Of a stretch of 25,609 nt of DNA, positions 1-6,643 are shown piece by piece. Origin of the DNA: JADLGL01 sp964611195 (GTDB taxonomy: Bacteria > Pseudomonadota > Alphaproteobacteria > Rhizobiales > Kaistiaceae); NCBI GenBank assembly GCA_964611195.1, contig CAZSXA010000011.1, positions 1-25,609 on the forward strand, written 5' to 3'. The notes below the pieces were generated by a model that worked only from the letters and a program-made list of their open reading frames with translations, did no database searches and was not told where the DNA came from. Numbering within the stretch: the stretch's first letter is position 1; the number at the start of each line of letters is the position of its first letter. A program made the position numbers and the translations under genes.

Positions 1-8
1 GTGCGGCC

Positions 9-728
9 CTAACCGCAATTGTTGAAGGTGCCGAGCGCGACGGTTCCGGTCGGGTCGGCGTCGGTCTTCATCAGATCGTGGCCGGCGGCCGGACCTTCGA
101 TGACGGTCGGCGTGTTGTGCGTGATGCGGCGGTTGAACGGGCTGTCGACGACGACGGACCAGCCGTTCTCGCCCTCGACGATCTCCATGATGTTGACACC
201 CTGGAGGTTCTGCAGCTTCAGGACATCCTCGGCGCTCTCGGGCGTACCATCCGCAGTGTGCGGGAGGTTGATGTCGTTGTTGGTGTATTCGCTGTTCACG
301 ACCAGGATCTCCCGGCCGCCGATATTGAACAGCTCCATGCCGTCGGTGTTCTCGCCGAAGACGCGGTCGGAGGTTTCCACCGAGCCGCCCGTCGAATGGT
401 CAAACTCGCCTGCGTCCGAGAAAAGCGGGTCGCCCCAGCTGACCAGGGTCTGCCACTCATAGCCCTCGGGAACGTGGATGGTTCCGTCAGTGTATGCCTC
501 AATGCCCTCGAAGGCGAAGCGCGTCGTCTGCTGCGCGAAGGCTTCGGCGCCGCCGAAGAAGGTCGGGCCCATCACCGCTGCGCCGGAGCCGATCGCAAGC
601 ACGCTGAGAAAGCCGCGACGTGAGATCGCGAGATCGACGACGCGGTCAAAATCCTGAACAGTCGGTCGTGGGAAGTTGACCTCATCCCACTCGTCGGCCG
701 ACATCGTGGTTCCGTCTGCTTTCTTCAT
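9..728 (-). CDS. PhoX-family (DUF839) phosphatase, N-terminal part, ends at an in-frame amber codon
   Basis: A 239-residue reading frame whose N-terminus carries a twin-arginine export signal (SRRGFL at residues 36-41, then a hydrophobic stretch ending near AEAFAQQ). The rest matches the start of the PhoX/DUF839 family, periplasmic Ca-dependent phosphatases that release phosphate from organic esters. I chose ATG 728 because AGGGG lies 6 nt upstream; a GTG at 743 in the same frame lacks this support. Family members run to roughly 600 residues, so most of the gene is outside the window. The frame reaches FNNCG and then TAG at 11-9, exactly in the conserved NNC...G.TPWGT segment, and the codons after the stop (G, R, T) still fit the family. 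A PHO box lies upstream. Either the gene is broken or the base is wrong near a sequence end. Family assignment is firm; integrity is not. Confidence 0.8.
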   Translation of the reverse strand: MKKADGTTMSADEWDEVNFPRPTVQDFDRVVDLAISRRGFLSVLAIGSGAAVMGPTFFGGAEAFAQQTTRFAFEGIEAYTDGTIHVPEGYEWQTLVSWGDPLFSDAGEFDHSTGGSVETSDRVFGENTDGMELFNIGGREILVVNSEYTNNDINLPHTADGTPESAEDVLKLQNLQGVNIMEIVEGENGWSVVVDSPFNRRITHNTPTVIEGPAAGHDLMKTDADPTGTVALGTFNNCG

Positions 729-804
729 ATTCGCCCCTGTCACTGGGTTGTTGGTCGCTGGGTTGCTGAATCTCGCTCCGGACGGTCGGTCCAGAGTTGA
801 ACAG

Positions 805-848
805 GTCTAAGTTCGGGGCATGACGGTGCGTTGACGGTTTGCTGACAG
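805..848 (-). promoter_or_regulatory. PHO box (PhoB-binding site) and -10 element for the PhoX gene
   Basis: Read on the minus strand there are three 7-bp half-sites, CTGTCAG, CCGTCAA and CCGTCAT, starting every 11 bp (plus-strand cores at 821, 832 and 843). The established PHO box is direct CTGTCAT-like repeats separated by 4 bp. Ten bases after the last unit is TTAGAC (810-805), suitably placed as a -10, because PhoB boxes replace the -35 element. The box ends about 92 nt before the PhoX start, so the gene is likely induced by phosphate starvation. Confidence 0.8.
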
Positions 849-912
849 TCCCGCCGCAACGCGCCCTAAGTCGCTTGAGGCGGAGGTGGCAGGCCAAAGC
901 GGGGCCGGCCGG

Positions 913-1383
913 TCAATTGCCGGCGGCCACCGAGCACCCTTCGATCCAGCTGCGGATCGTGTCTATTTGCGCCTCGCTGAGCATCGGGCCGATGAGCGGC
1001 ATGCGCGCGCCGGCGCCTCCTGCCTCCAACTGCCGCCCCGTGATCTTGAGGAAGAGATAGCTCTCGTCCGGCCGCCCCGGCTCGATGAGGTTGAGCGGCG
1101 CGCCGCGGCTCGGCATAAGCACGATCCGCTCAGCCGTGCCGCCGCCCTGCAGGGCAAGGCCGCCATCCGGCCCGGCCGTCTGGTGGCACTGGACGCATTT
1201 GAGGTTGAGGATCGGTTGGACAGCACGCTCGAAATCATCGACGCATGAGCGGCTCGGTACCACGGAGTCGCGCGGCGCGGCATTGGCCGGGGTCTCGCCG
1301 GTGGCATGCGCCGGGCCGTGTCCGACCGCTAGCTGCAATGCGAGTATCGCAACGCCCGTCACTCGAACGATCGATCGGATCAC
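913..1383 (-). CDS. Periplasmic monohaem c-type cytochrome (PSCyt1-like)
   Basis: A 156-residue protein with a signal peptide (hydrophobic residues about 4-20, likely cut after AHA) and one haem c attachment site, CVQCH at residues 63-67. The downstream ARMPLIG (Met about residue 128) is the probable second haem ligand. The order QPIL..KCVQCH, an L..GG....I.PG.P..S.L segment and a C-terminal helix ending in W is that of the planctomycete-type cytochrome C domain (PF07635), found alone in many proteobacteria. It probably carries electrons in the periplasm; the partner is unknown. GTG 1383 is preferred as start because GGAGAGG precedes it at close range and the signal peptide then begins directly; ATG 1452 would add 23 residues of unlikely sequence. 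It stands alone, divergent from the next gene. Confidence 0.75.
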   Translation of the reverse strand: MIRSIVRVTGVAILALQLAVGHGPAHATGETPANAAPRDSVVPSRSCVDDFERAVQPILNLKCVQCHQTAGPDGGLALQGGGTAERIVLMPSRGAPLNLIEPGRPDESYLFLKITGRQLEAGGAGARMPLIGPMLSEAQIDTIRSWIEGCSVAAGN

Positions 1384-1614
1384 GCGCCTCTCCGTTCGCC
1401 GCACCGCCGACACGAAAGTCAAAGGAAACAAGTCGGCCCACCATACCTCCATAGAACGGGCATGTGTCGCGGTCGCGACGGTGTCCCCCCCTGAAGACAG
1501 TGTCGACCGGAGTGGTCGGAGGGAGAGATTCCGCTGTGTCGCAAGGGTCGCGCTTGCTCCTCGGAGCGAAGCCCAATAACCTCCGCGCGGCTTCGAACGG
1601 GGGGAGTAGGTCCA

Positions 1615-2319
1615 ATGGCCACCACGACGCGCGCCGGCCGGCCGGCCGATTTCGCAACACCGGGCATCAGCCGGCGTTCATTCATGATGGGCACCGCCGG
1701 TGCGATTGGCGCGCTCGGGCTCGCCGGCTGCGCCACGCCTGGCGCCGGTCTCTTCGGTGACATCGGCGCACGGCCTGCACCGCGCTCGGTCTACAACGCT
1801 CTGCCCGACGAGCGCTTCCCGATCCCGGCCGCCGATATCAGCCGGGTCCCCTCGCAATATCTTCGCCACAACGTCCGCTACGAGAGCGACGAGGAGCCGG
1901 GCACGATCATCGTCGATACGCCGAACTTCTACGTCTACCGCGTCGAGGGTGATGGCCGCGCGACCCGCTATGGCGCCAGCGTCGGCGCTGCCGGTTTCCT
2001 GTGGAACGGCGAAGCCTATATCGGGCGGAAGGCCGAATGGCCGATCTGGACGCCGACGCCCGATCAGATCGGCCGCGATCCGTCGCTGGTCGAACATGCC
2101 GGCGGCATGGCGCCGGGGCTCGATAACCCGCTCGGAGCGCGCGCTCTCTACCTCTACCAGGACGGCGTCTACACCCTCTACACGATCTACGGCACCTATC
2201 ACACTCAGATCATCGGCGAGGGCTTCGGCAGCGGCTGCATCGGCCTCATCAACCAGGACATCATCCACCTCTTCGATCAGACCCCCGTCGGCACGAAGGT
2301 GATCGTCCTTCCCGCCTAG
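1615..2319 (+). CDS. L,D-transpeptidase (YkuD)-fold lipoprotein with altered active-site residues
   Basis: A 234-residue protein whose N-terminus combines a twin-arginine motif (SRRSF, residues 19-23) with a lipobox LAGC (Cys39), suggesting a Tat-exported lipoprotein. From about residue 75 it follows the alphaproteobacterial ErfK/YbiS/YcfS/YnhG family: the KAEWPIWTP block (139-147), GLDNPLGARALYL (168-180) and the catalytic-loop region (191-221). YkuD enzymes make L,D cross-links in peptidoglycan or attach proteins to it, using Cys in an H-G-T...S-x-G-C-I-R context. Here the Cys is kept (SGCI, Cys208), but the upstream His position is Tyr192 (IYGT) and the Arg after CI is Gly210. The protein may be catalytically weak, altered or inactive. 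GGGGGGAG precedes the ATG. Confidence 0.85.
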   Translation: MATTTRAGRPADFATPGISRRSFMMGTAGAIGALGLAGCATPGAGLFGDIGARPAPRSVYNALPDERFPIPAADISRVPSQYLRHNVRYESDEEPGTIIVDTPNFYVYRVEGDGRATRYGASVGAAGFLWNGEAYIGRKAEWPIWTPTPDQIGRDPSLVEHAGGMAPGLDNPLGARALYLYQDGVYTLYTIYGTYHTQIIGEGFGSGCIGLINQDIIHLFDQTPVGTKVIVLPA

Positions 2320-2441
2320 CGTTTTCCGGCGCGGCAGCCACTTCAGCCTCGGCCAGGCGGCCTTCCCGCCGCTTGGCGCGCTTTGCATTGACATTGGCGT
2401 GATCCGCTAGTGCGCTGGCGCCTTCTGTGTTCCATGTGAGG

Positions 2442-2460
2442 GCCTCCAGCCAACGGAGGC
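2442..2460 (+). promoter_or_regulatory. Hairpin enclosing the ribosome-binding site of the dehydrogenase gene
   Basis: GCCTCC (2442-2447) and GGAGGC (2455-2460) form a perfect 6-bp all-GC stem with a 7-nt loop. The 3' arm is the Shine-Dalgarno sequence GGAGG for the ATG at 2469, so folding would hide it. TTGACA at 2388-2393 could be a -35 element, but I find no good -10 at the right distance. Confidence 0.45.
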
Positions 2461-2468
2461 ATGAGACC

Positions 2469-3431
2469 ATGGCCCAGCGCATCGCAGATTCCGGGTTCGC
2501 CAACTGGACCCCCGACCGCCTGCCCGACCTCACCGGCAAGCGCTACCTGATCACCGGCGGCAATGCCGGCCTCGGCTTCGAGGCGGCCAAGATGCTCGCC
2601 ACCGAGAACGCCGATATCGTCATCGCCAGCCGCAACACCGAGAAGGCCCGGACCGCAATTGCCGAGCTCGACAAGCTTGGTGCCGGGACGATCGGCGCCG
2701 TCGCGCTCGACCTCTCGTCGATGGAGAACGTGCGGCGGGCAGCGGAGGATATACGCGGCCGCTACGAGGGCGGCTTCGACGCCGTCATCAACAATGCCGG
2801 CGTCATGCAAACGCCGGAAACGCGGACGGCGGATGGCTTCGAGCTTCAGCTCGCCACCAACCATCTCGGCCACTTCCTGCTGAACGGCCTCCTCTTCGAT
2901 CTCGTCGAGAAGCGCCGGGGCCGCATCGTCGCCGTTTCGTCCATTGCCCACAAGCCGGGCCAGATCTGGCTCGACGATCTGATGCTGACGAAGAACTACA
3001 ACCCGAGCCGGGCCTACTGTCAGTCGAAGCTCGCCAACCTCATGTATGCGCTGGAGCTCGATCGTCGGCTGAAGGCCGCGGGCAGCAAGGTCACTGCCTA
3101 TGCCTGCCATCCCGGCTATGCGGCGACCGCGCTGCAAAGCACCGGTCCGCGCGGCTTGCTCAACATGGTCTACAAGGTCTTCAATCCGCTGTTCGCCCAG
3201 TCGGCGACCGCCGGCGCAGTGCCGCTGGTGCTGGCCGCGGCCGGCACGGAGGCGGTTCCCGGCGCCTACTACGGTCCCACCGGCCCGGGCGACGCGCGCG
3301 GCAAGGTGAGCGATTCAGTCGTGACCGATGCCGCGCTCGATGAGAAGGTGGCGCGCGGGCTCTGGGAGCAGAGCGAGAAGCTGGTCGGCTTCGACTGGAG
3401 CACTGTGCTTCCGGCGCACGCTCGGGCCTGA
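2469..3431 (+). CDS. Short-chain dehydrogenase/reductase (retinol-dehydrogenase-like SDR)
   Basis: A 320-residue cytosolic NAD(P)-dependent oxidoreductase. The Rossmann nucleotide-binding motif is TGGNAGLG (residues 29-36), the structural NNAG motif is at 108-111, the catalytic Ser is in AVSS (about 157) and the catalytic Tyr/Lys pair is YCQSK (Tyr183, Lys187). Length and the NHLGHFLL segment fit the large SDR subgroup annotated as retinol dehydrogenase or WW-domain-oxidoreductase-like; the natural substrate cannot be read from sequence. ATG 2469 is chosen because GGAGG lies just upstream; an in-frame ATG at 2427 would add 14 non-homologous-looking residues. The stop is 13 nt before an AraC-type regulator on the same strand, so the two are probably cotranscribed and the regulator may sense the substrate or product. 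Confidence 0.9.
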   Translation: MAQRIADSGFANWTPDRLPDLTGKRYLITGGNAGLGFEAAKMLATENADIVIASRNTEKARTAIAELDKLGAGTIGAVALDLSSMENVRRAAEDIRGRYEGGFDAVINNAGVMQTPETRTADGFELQLATNHLGHFLLNGLLFDLVEKRRGRIVAVSSIAHKPGQIWLDDLMLTKNYNPSRAYCQSKLANLMYALELDRRLKAAGSKVTAYACHPGYAATALQSTGPRGLLNMVYKVFNPLFAQSATAGAVPLVLAAAGTEAVPGAYYGPTGPGDARGKVSDSVVTDAALDEKVARGLWEQSEKLVGFDWSTVLPAHARA

Positions 3432-3444
3432 CGCGGCAAGTCTC

Positions 3445-4440
3445 ATGGCAAGACGCTTTCCGCTCACGCCGGGGCTCAAGATGCTCGGCGCCGATCTTGG
3501 CGTCGATCCTGCCCGGCTGCTCCGTCGGGCAGGATTGCCGGCCGATGCGCTCGACCGCGACGACATGACCGTCACGCCCAGCGAGTATTATCGCCTCTGC
3601 CGCGTCTTCGAGGAGGAGGCCGGCCGACCCGACCTCGCGCTCGTCGTCGGCAAGGCGATCGCCAACGGCGCGACGTCACCGGCCCTCTACGCCGCGCAGT
3701 GCAGCCCGAACCTCGCCACGGCGGCGGAACGGCTGGCGCGTTACAAGGAGCTTGTCGGTCCGTTCGTCATGACGGCGACGTGGTCGGGCGAAACGCTCCG
3801 CATCGAAACCCGGCCGCAACAGGCGCACGAAGCGCCGCCGCGCTCCCTTCTTGCTGCCGAACTCGTCTTCATCCTCGCATTGGCCCGGCACGCAACGCGA
3901 ACGGTCATCGAACCGCTGTCGGTTGAGCTTGCCGGAGACGATCCCGCTGCCGACACAGTGGCCGCATATTTCGGCGTCGAGCCCGTTCGCGGTGACAGCT
4001 TCGCCATCAGCTTTGCGCGCGATGATGCACTCCGTCCCTTCCTGACTCAGGACGAGGCGATGTGGCGCACGTTCGAACCGGAGCTTCGGCGGCGGCTCGA
4101 GAGCCTGTCGCGCGAGGGCATTCTCTCTGCGCGGCTGACGTCGGTGCTGCTGGAACTGATTCCGGCCGACCGCGCCACGATCGACGAAGCCGCGTCCCGG
4201 CTCGCGATGAGCAGCCGAACGCTTCAGCGCAAACTTCGCGAGGAAGGGGAAACCTTCCAGTCGGTGCTGAGCCGCACGCGCGAGGGGCTTGCCGCCCGCT
4301 ATCTCGATGACCCGTCCCTGACGACCGCCGAGATCGCGTTCCTGCTCGGCTATCGGGACACCAACTCGTTCTACCGCGCCTATCATGCCTGGACCGGCAC
4401 AACGGCCCGGTCGACCCGCTCCGAGCTCGCGCAAGCCTAA
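3445..4440 (+). CDS. AraC-family transcriptional regulator with Arabinose_bd-type N-terminal domain
   Basis: A 331-residue regulator. Residues about 15-200 match the N-terminal domain typical of OruR/ArgR/FtrA-like AraC proteins (PF12625): the MLGADLGVDPARLLRRAGL opening, then a region around LVGPFVMT. Residues about 240-328 are the double helix-turn-helix DNA-binding domain: IDEAASRLAMSSRTLQRKL for the first helix-turn-helix, and AEIAFLLGYRDTNSFYRAYHAW for the second. ATG 3445 starts the recognisable domain; upstream in-frame Met codons lie inside the dehydrogenase gene. The ribosome site is weak (GGCAAG), compatible with translational coupling to the dehydrogenase 13 nt away. The ligand is unknown; control of the neighbouring dehydrogenase is an inference from adjacency. 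Confidence 0.88.
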   Translation: MARRFPLTPGLKMLGADLGVDPARLLRRAGLPADALDRDDMTVTPSEYYRLCRVFEEEAGRPDLALVVGKAIANGATSPALYAAQCSPNLATAAERLARYKELVGPFVMTATWSGETLRIETRPQQAHEAPPRSLLAAELVFILALARHATRTVIEPLSVELAGDDPAADTVAAYFGVEPVRGDSFAISFARDDALRPFLTQDEAMWRTFEPELRRRLESLSREGILSARLTSVLLELIPADRATIDEAASRLAMSSRTLQRKLREEGETFQSVLSRTREGLAARYLDDPSLTTAEIAFLLGYRDTNSFYRAYHAWTGTTARSTRSELAQA

Positions 4441-4460
4441 TTCCGGCTCTTGCATTGTAA

Positions 4461-4472
4461 GGGTGCGCACCC
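4461..4472. other. 12-bp perfect palindrome upstream of the DUF2306 gene
   Basis: GGGTGCGCACCC reads identically on both strands, in the short gap between the AraC gene stop and the next start. A second inverted repeat follows at once: CTCAC (4475-4479) and GTGAG (4486-4490). Either could be an operator or part of a weak terminator for the AraC gene; no T-run follows. Confidence 0.35.
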
Positions 4473-4537
4473 ATCTCACAGCCACGTGAGGACGGGGCAG
4501 GCCCGCATTCGGCCGGCCATTGCGAAGGAGCGCGTCA

Positions 4538-5170
4538 ATGGATCAGGCTCGGATGGTGCCCCGGCTCGGCCGGGGCGTGCTGGCGCTCTTCGCGGTCGCC
4601 TTCGGTATCCTTGCGCTCCGCTATCTCGCCTTCGATCCCGAGGTTGCGCCGGAGGAACTCCGGCAGAACCTCCTCGATCATCCGGCTGCCTTCTACACCC
4701 ACGCCATCACCGCCGCGTTGGCGCTGATCGTCGGCGTCTGGCAGTTCCTGCCGGCCACCCGACGTAGCGCCTGGCATCGTTATGCCGGCCGGACCTACGC
4801 GGCGTTGGCGATCGTTGGCGGCATCACCGGGTTCGTCATCTCGCTGTCGACCGAGACCGGGCCCGCCGCCGGGATCGGTTTCTCGATCCTCGCCGTCCTC
4901 TGGCTCGCCGCGACCGTGATCGGCGTCGCCCACGCCCGCCGTCGCGATTTCGACAGCCATCGCGTCTGGATGATCCGATCCTATGCGCTGGCCGCCGCGG
5001 CGATCTCGCTGCGCATCTACCTTTCCGTCGGCGCTGCCGTCGGCGTCCCGTTCGACACCGCCTACATCTTCGCCGCCTGGGCGTCGTGGATCGGCAATCT
5101 CGCCATTGCCGAAATGATCGTGCGACGCGGGCGCGCTGCCGGTCGTGTCGCCGGCGTGCCCGCCGAGTAG
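4538..5170 (+). CDS. DUF2306 multi-pass inner-membrane protein
   Basis: A 210-residue protein with about six hydrophobic segments (near residues 11-29, 50-68, 81-100, 110-130, 145-165 and 175-195). The segments HPAAFYTHAITAALALIVG, WHRYAGRTYAALAIVGGITG and DFDSHRVWMIRSYALAAAAI are the hallmarks of DUF2306 (PF10067). Family members are predicted membrane proteins with conserved His residues between helices, sometimes compared with cytochrome b561-like haem proteins, but no function is established. Start chosen at ATG 4538 because AAGGAG lies 7 nt upstream; the in-frame TTG at 4520 has no such support. It follows the AraC gene by about 100 nt and probably has its own promoter. Confidence 0.85.
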   Translation: MDQARMVPRLGRGVLALFAVAFGILALRYLAFDPEVAPEELRQNLLDHPAAFYTHAITAALALIVGVWQFLPATRRSAWHRYAGRTYAALAIVGGITGFVISLSTETGPAAGIGFSILAVLWLAATVIGVAHARRRDFDSHRVWMIRSYALAAAAISLRIYLSVGAAVGVPFDTAYIFAAWASWIGNLAIAEMIVRRGRAAGRVAGVPAE

Positions 5171-5547
5171 CGCCGTCGTTAACGATCGGACCGCTTGGCG
5201 AACAAACCCTGTCCGAATCACTGACGGTTGGCGGTTGCCGTTTTGATCACGGCCAGATGTTGAGGGTCGCGGGTCCCGCAGGCGCTATTCGACGCGCCTC
5301 CCTGCGGACGTCAACCCGGTGCCGTTAACCTTCCTATCCCGGAATGAAACACATCGACCGGGGTCGGTGAGGCCGGCTCAACCGGCCCGGACATTACGTT
5401 TGCGTCATGATTGTCGCGAGACTTCGCATCCCCTGCGCGCGCGACCCACCAACACAAAGCCCGCGCCGGCCGGCACAATTGTGCGACGCGCCACCGCTAG
5501 CAACCGCTCCTGTTCCACTTACCCCCCGAAGACAGGAGACCCCACCA
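5171..5547. other. Intergenic region without a supported gene; several dyads
   Basis: About 377 nt with no convincing coding frame. It contains a 6-bp GGCCGG/CCGGCC hairpin (5371-5387), a smaller ACCG/CGGT dyad just before it, and a 12-bp palindrome GCACAATTGTGC at 5473-5484. The palindrome lies 63 nt upstream of the next gene and could be an operator. I see no strong -35/-10 pair and no T-rich terminator after the DUF2306 gene. Confidence 0.4.
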
Positions 5548-5960
5548 CTGCTCAAGACCGTCATCACCCGCACCGTCGCCGCGATCGCGATCACCGCGGC
5601 CGCCTCCACCGCCGCCCTCGCCACCGGCGACACCGGCAACTTCACGCCGGCGAATGTCAGCCCGACCGCGCCGCTCGACACGATTGCGGTCGACCCGGCG
5701 GCGAACACGCTGGCCGAGGTCAACCGCCAGCTCGCCGCCCTCGGCGACGGCGCCGAGACCGAGCTGCTCCAGCGCTGTGCAGTGATCAACCGCTTGACGG
5801 GAACTACGACCGGACGATCGTGATCTTCTGCCACCGCGCGCTGGTGGCCGTGGGAACGCTGCCGGTCGACCCGAATGGCGGCACGATCGCCGAGAATGGT
5901 GCCGGCGACCCGTACGAAGACAACGACGCCGAACCTGCCGAAGACAACGACGCGCTCTGA
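5548..5960 (+). pseudogene. Small secreted acidic-tailed protein gene, no ATG/GTG/TTG start and a -1 frame break
   Basis: I do not recognise the family. The first part reads from CTG 5548 (AGGAG 9 nt upstream) as a signal peptide (L-L-K-T-V-I-T-R-T, then an Ala/Ile-rich segment, cut near ALA-TG) and continues through NRQLAALGDGAETELLQRCAVIN. That frame soon stops at 5823. The -1 frame picks up directly with GNYDRTIVIFCHRALVAVGTL and runs to an Asp/Glu-rich tail (EDNDAEPAEDNDAL) ending at 5960. Restoring one base between about 5790 and 5812 gives a continuous protein of about 137 residues with two cysteines, C-AVIN and FC-H. No ATG, GTG or TTG lies at the expected start. Two lesions suggest a decaying gene; a sequencing deletion plus genuine CTG initiation is the alternative. 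Confidence 0.6.
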
Positions 5961-5972
5961 GCCTCGGCTCAG
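5957..5972. terminator. Compact hairpin spanning two convergent stop codons
   Basis: CTGAGCC and GGCTCAG form a perfect dyad (best as a 6-bp stem with a CTCG tetraloop) that contains the stop codon of the rightward gene (5958-5960) and that of the leftward GST gene (5971-5969). It may act as a shared bidirectional terminator, but neither side has a proper T-run. Confidence 0.4.
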
Positions 5973-6643
5973 TTCGCCTTGGGCTCGGGCGGGTCCTCCG
6001 CCCGGGCCGCCATCTCCCAGGCCTTCATGTCCTCGTCGGCGAGGATCGCCTCGCAATAGGCCTGCGCCGTCGGCTCAAGCGTGACGCCGTAGGTGCGGAA
6101 CCGTGTCGCCACCGGCGCATACATGGCATCGGCGATGGTGAAGTGGCCGAAGAGATATGGGCCCCCTTCCCGCTCGCCCCAGGTCTCGCGGCATTCGATC
6201 CAGATCGCCTGGATGCGCTCGAAATCCGCCTTCACGGCTTTGTCGTCGTCGACGCTGACGCCCTCGACACGGCCGAGAAGGTTCATGTCGAGCCGTTCGC
6301 GCAGCGGACGGAAACCGGAATGCATCTCGGCCGAGATCGAGCGCGCCATCGCGCGCGCGACCGGGTCGTCGGGCCATAGCCGCTGATTGGGAAAGAGCTC
6401 GGCGACATACTCGCCGATCGCTATTGAATCCCACACCCTCACCGTCTCGTCGCCGCGCTCGTGAATGAGGAGCGGCACCTTCGAGGTCGGGCTCATCGCC
6501 GTCAGCCGCGCCTTGTGGTCCGGCAGCCGGTAGCGGATCAACACCTCCTCGAAAGGCGCGCCGGTCTTCCGCATCGCCAGCCAGCCGCGCAGCGACCAGG
6601 ACGAGACGTGGCGATAGCCGATCAGCAGTGCGAATTCGCTCAT
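5969..6643 (-). CDS. Glutathione S-transferase family protein
   Basis: A 224-residue cytosolic protein. The N-terminal thioredoxin-fold domain (residues about 5-82) has the family opening YRHVSSWSLRGWLAM, with SSWS at the expected catalytic/glutathione-contact position. SKVPLLIH follows (the cis-Pro), then the glutathione gamma-glutamyl site V-W-D-S-I-A-I-G-E-Y. An all-helical C-terminal domain follows, with GHFTIADAMYAPV as the N-capping box. The substrate is unknown. ATG 6643 overlaps the apt stop codon as TGATG, and GAGGGGG sits upstream within the apt gene, so translation is probably coupled to apt. It is the last gene of a four-gene leftward chain. Confidence 0.87.
   Translation of the reverse strand: MSEFALLIGYRHVSSWSLRGWLAMRKTGAPFEEVLIRYRLPDHKARLTAMSPTSKVPLLIHERGDETVRVWDSIAIGEYVAELFPNQRLWPDDPVARAMARSISAEMHSGFRPLRERLDMNLLGRVEGVSVDDDKAVKADFERIQAIWIECRETWGEREGGPYLFGHFTIADAMYAPVATRFRTYGVTLEPTAQAYCEAILADEDMKAWEMAARAEDPPEPKAN

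Noticed and set aside
1466..1479. GTCGCG-GT-CGCGAC inverted repeat between the cytochrome and YkuD genes
   Set aside because: Perfect, but made only of common high-GC words with a 2-nt centre; not convincing as an operator or terminator on its own.
5318..5345. CtrA-type site (TTAA-N7-TTAA) suggested by GTTAACC
   Set aside because: Only one half-site is present; no second TTAA at the required spacing.
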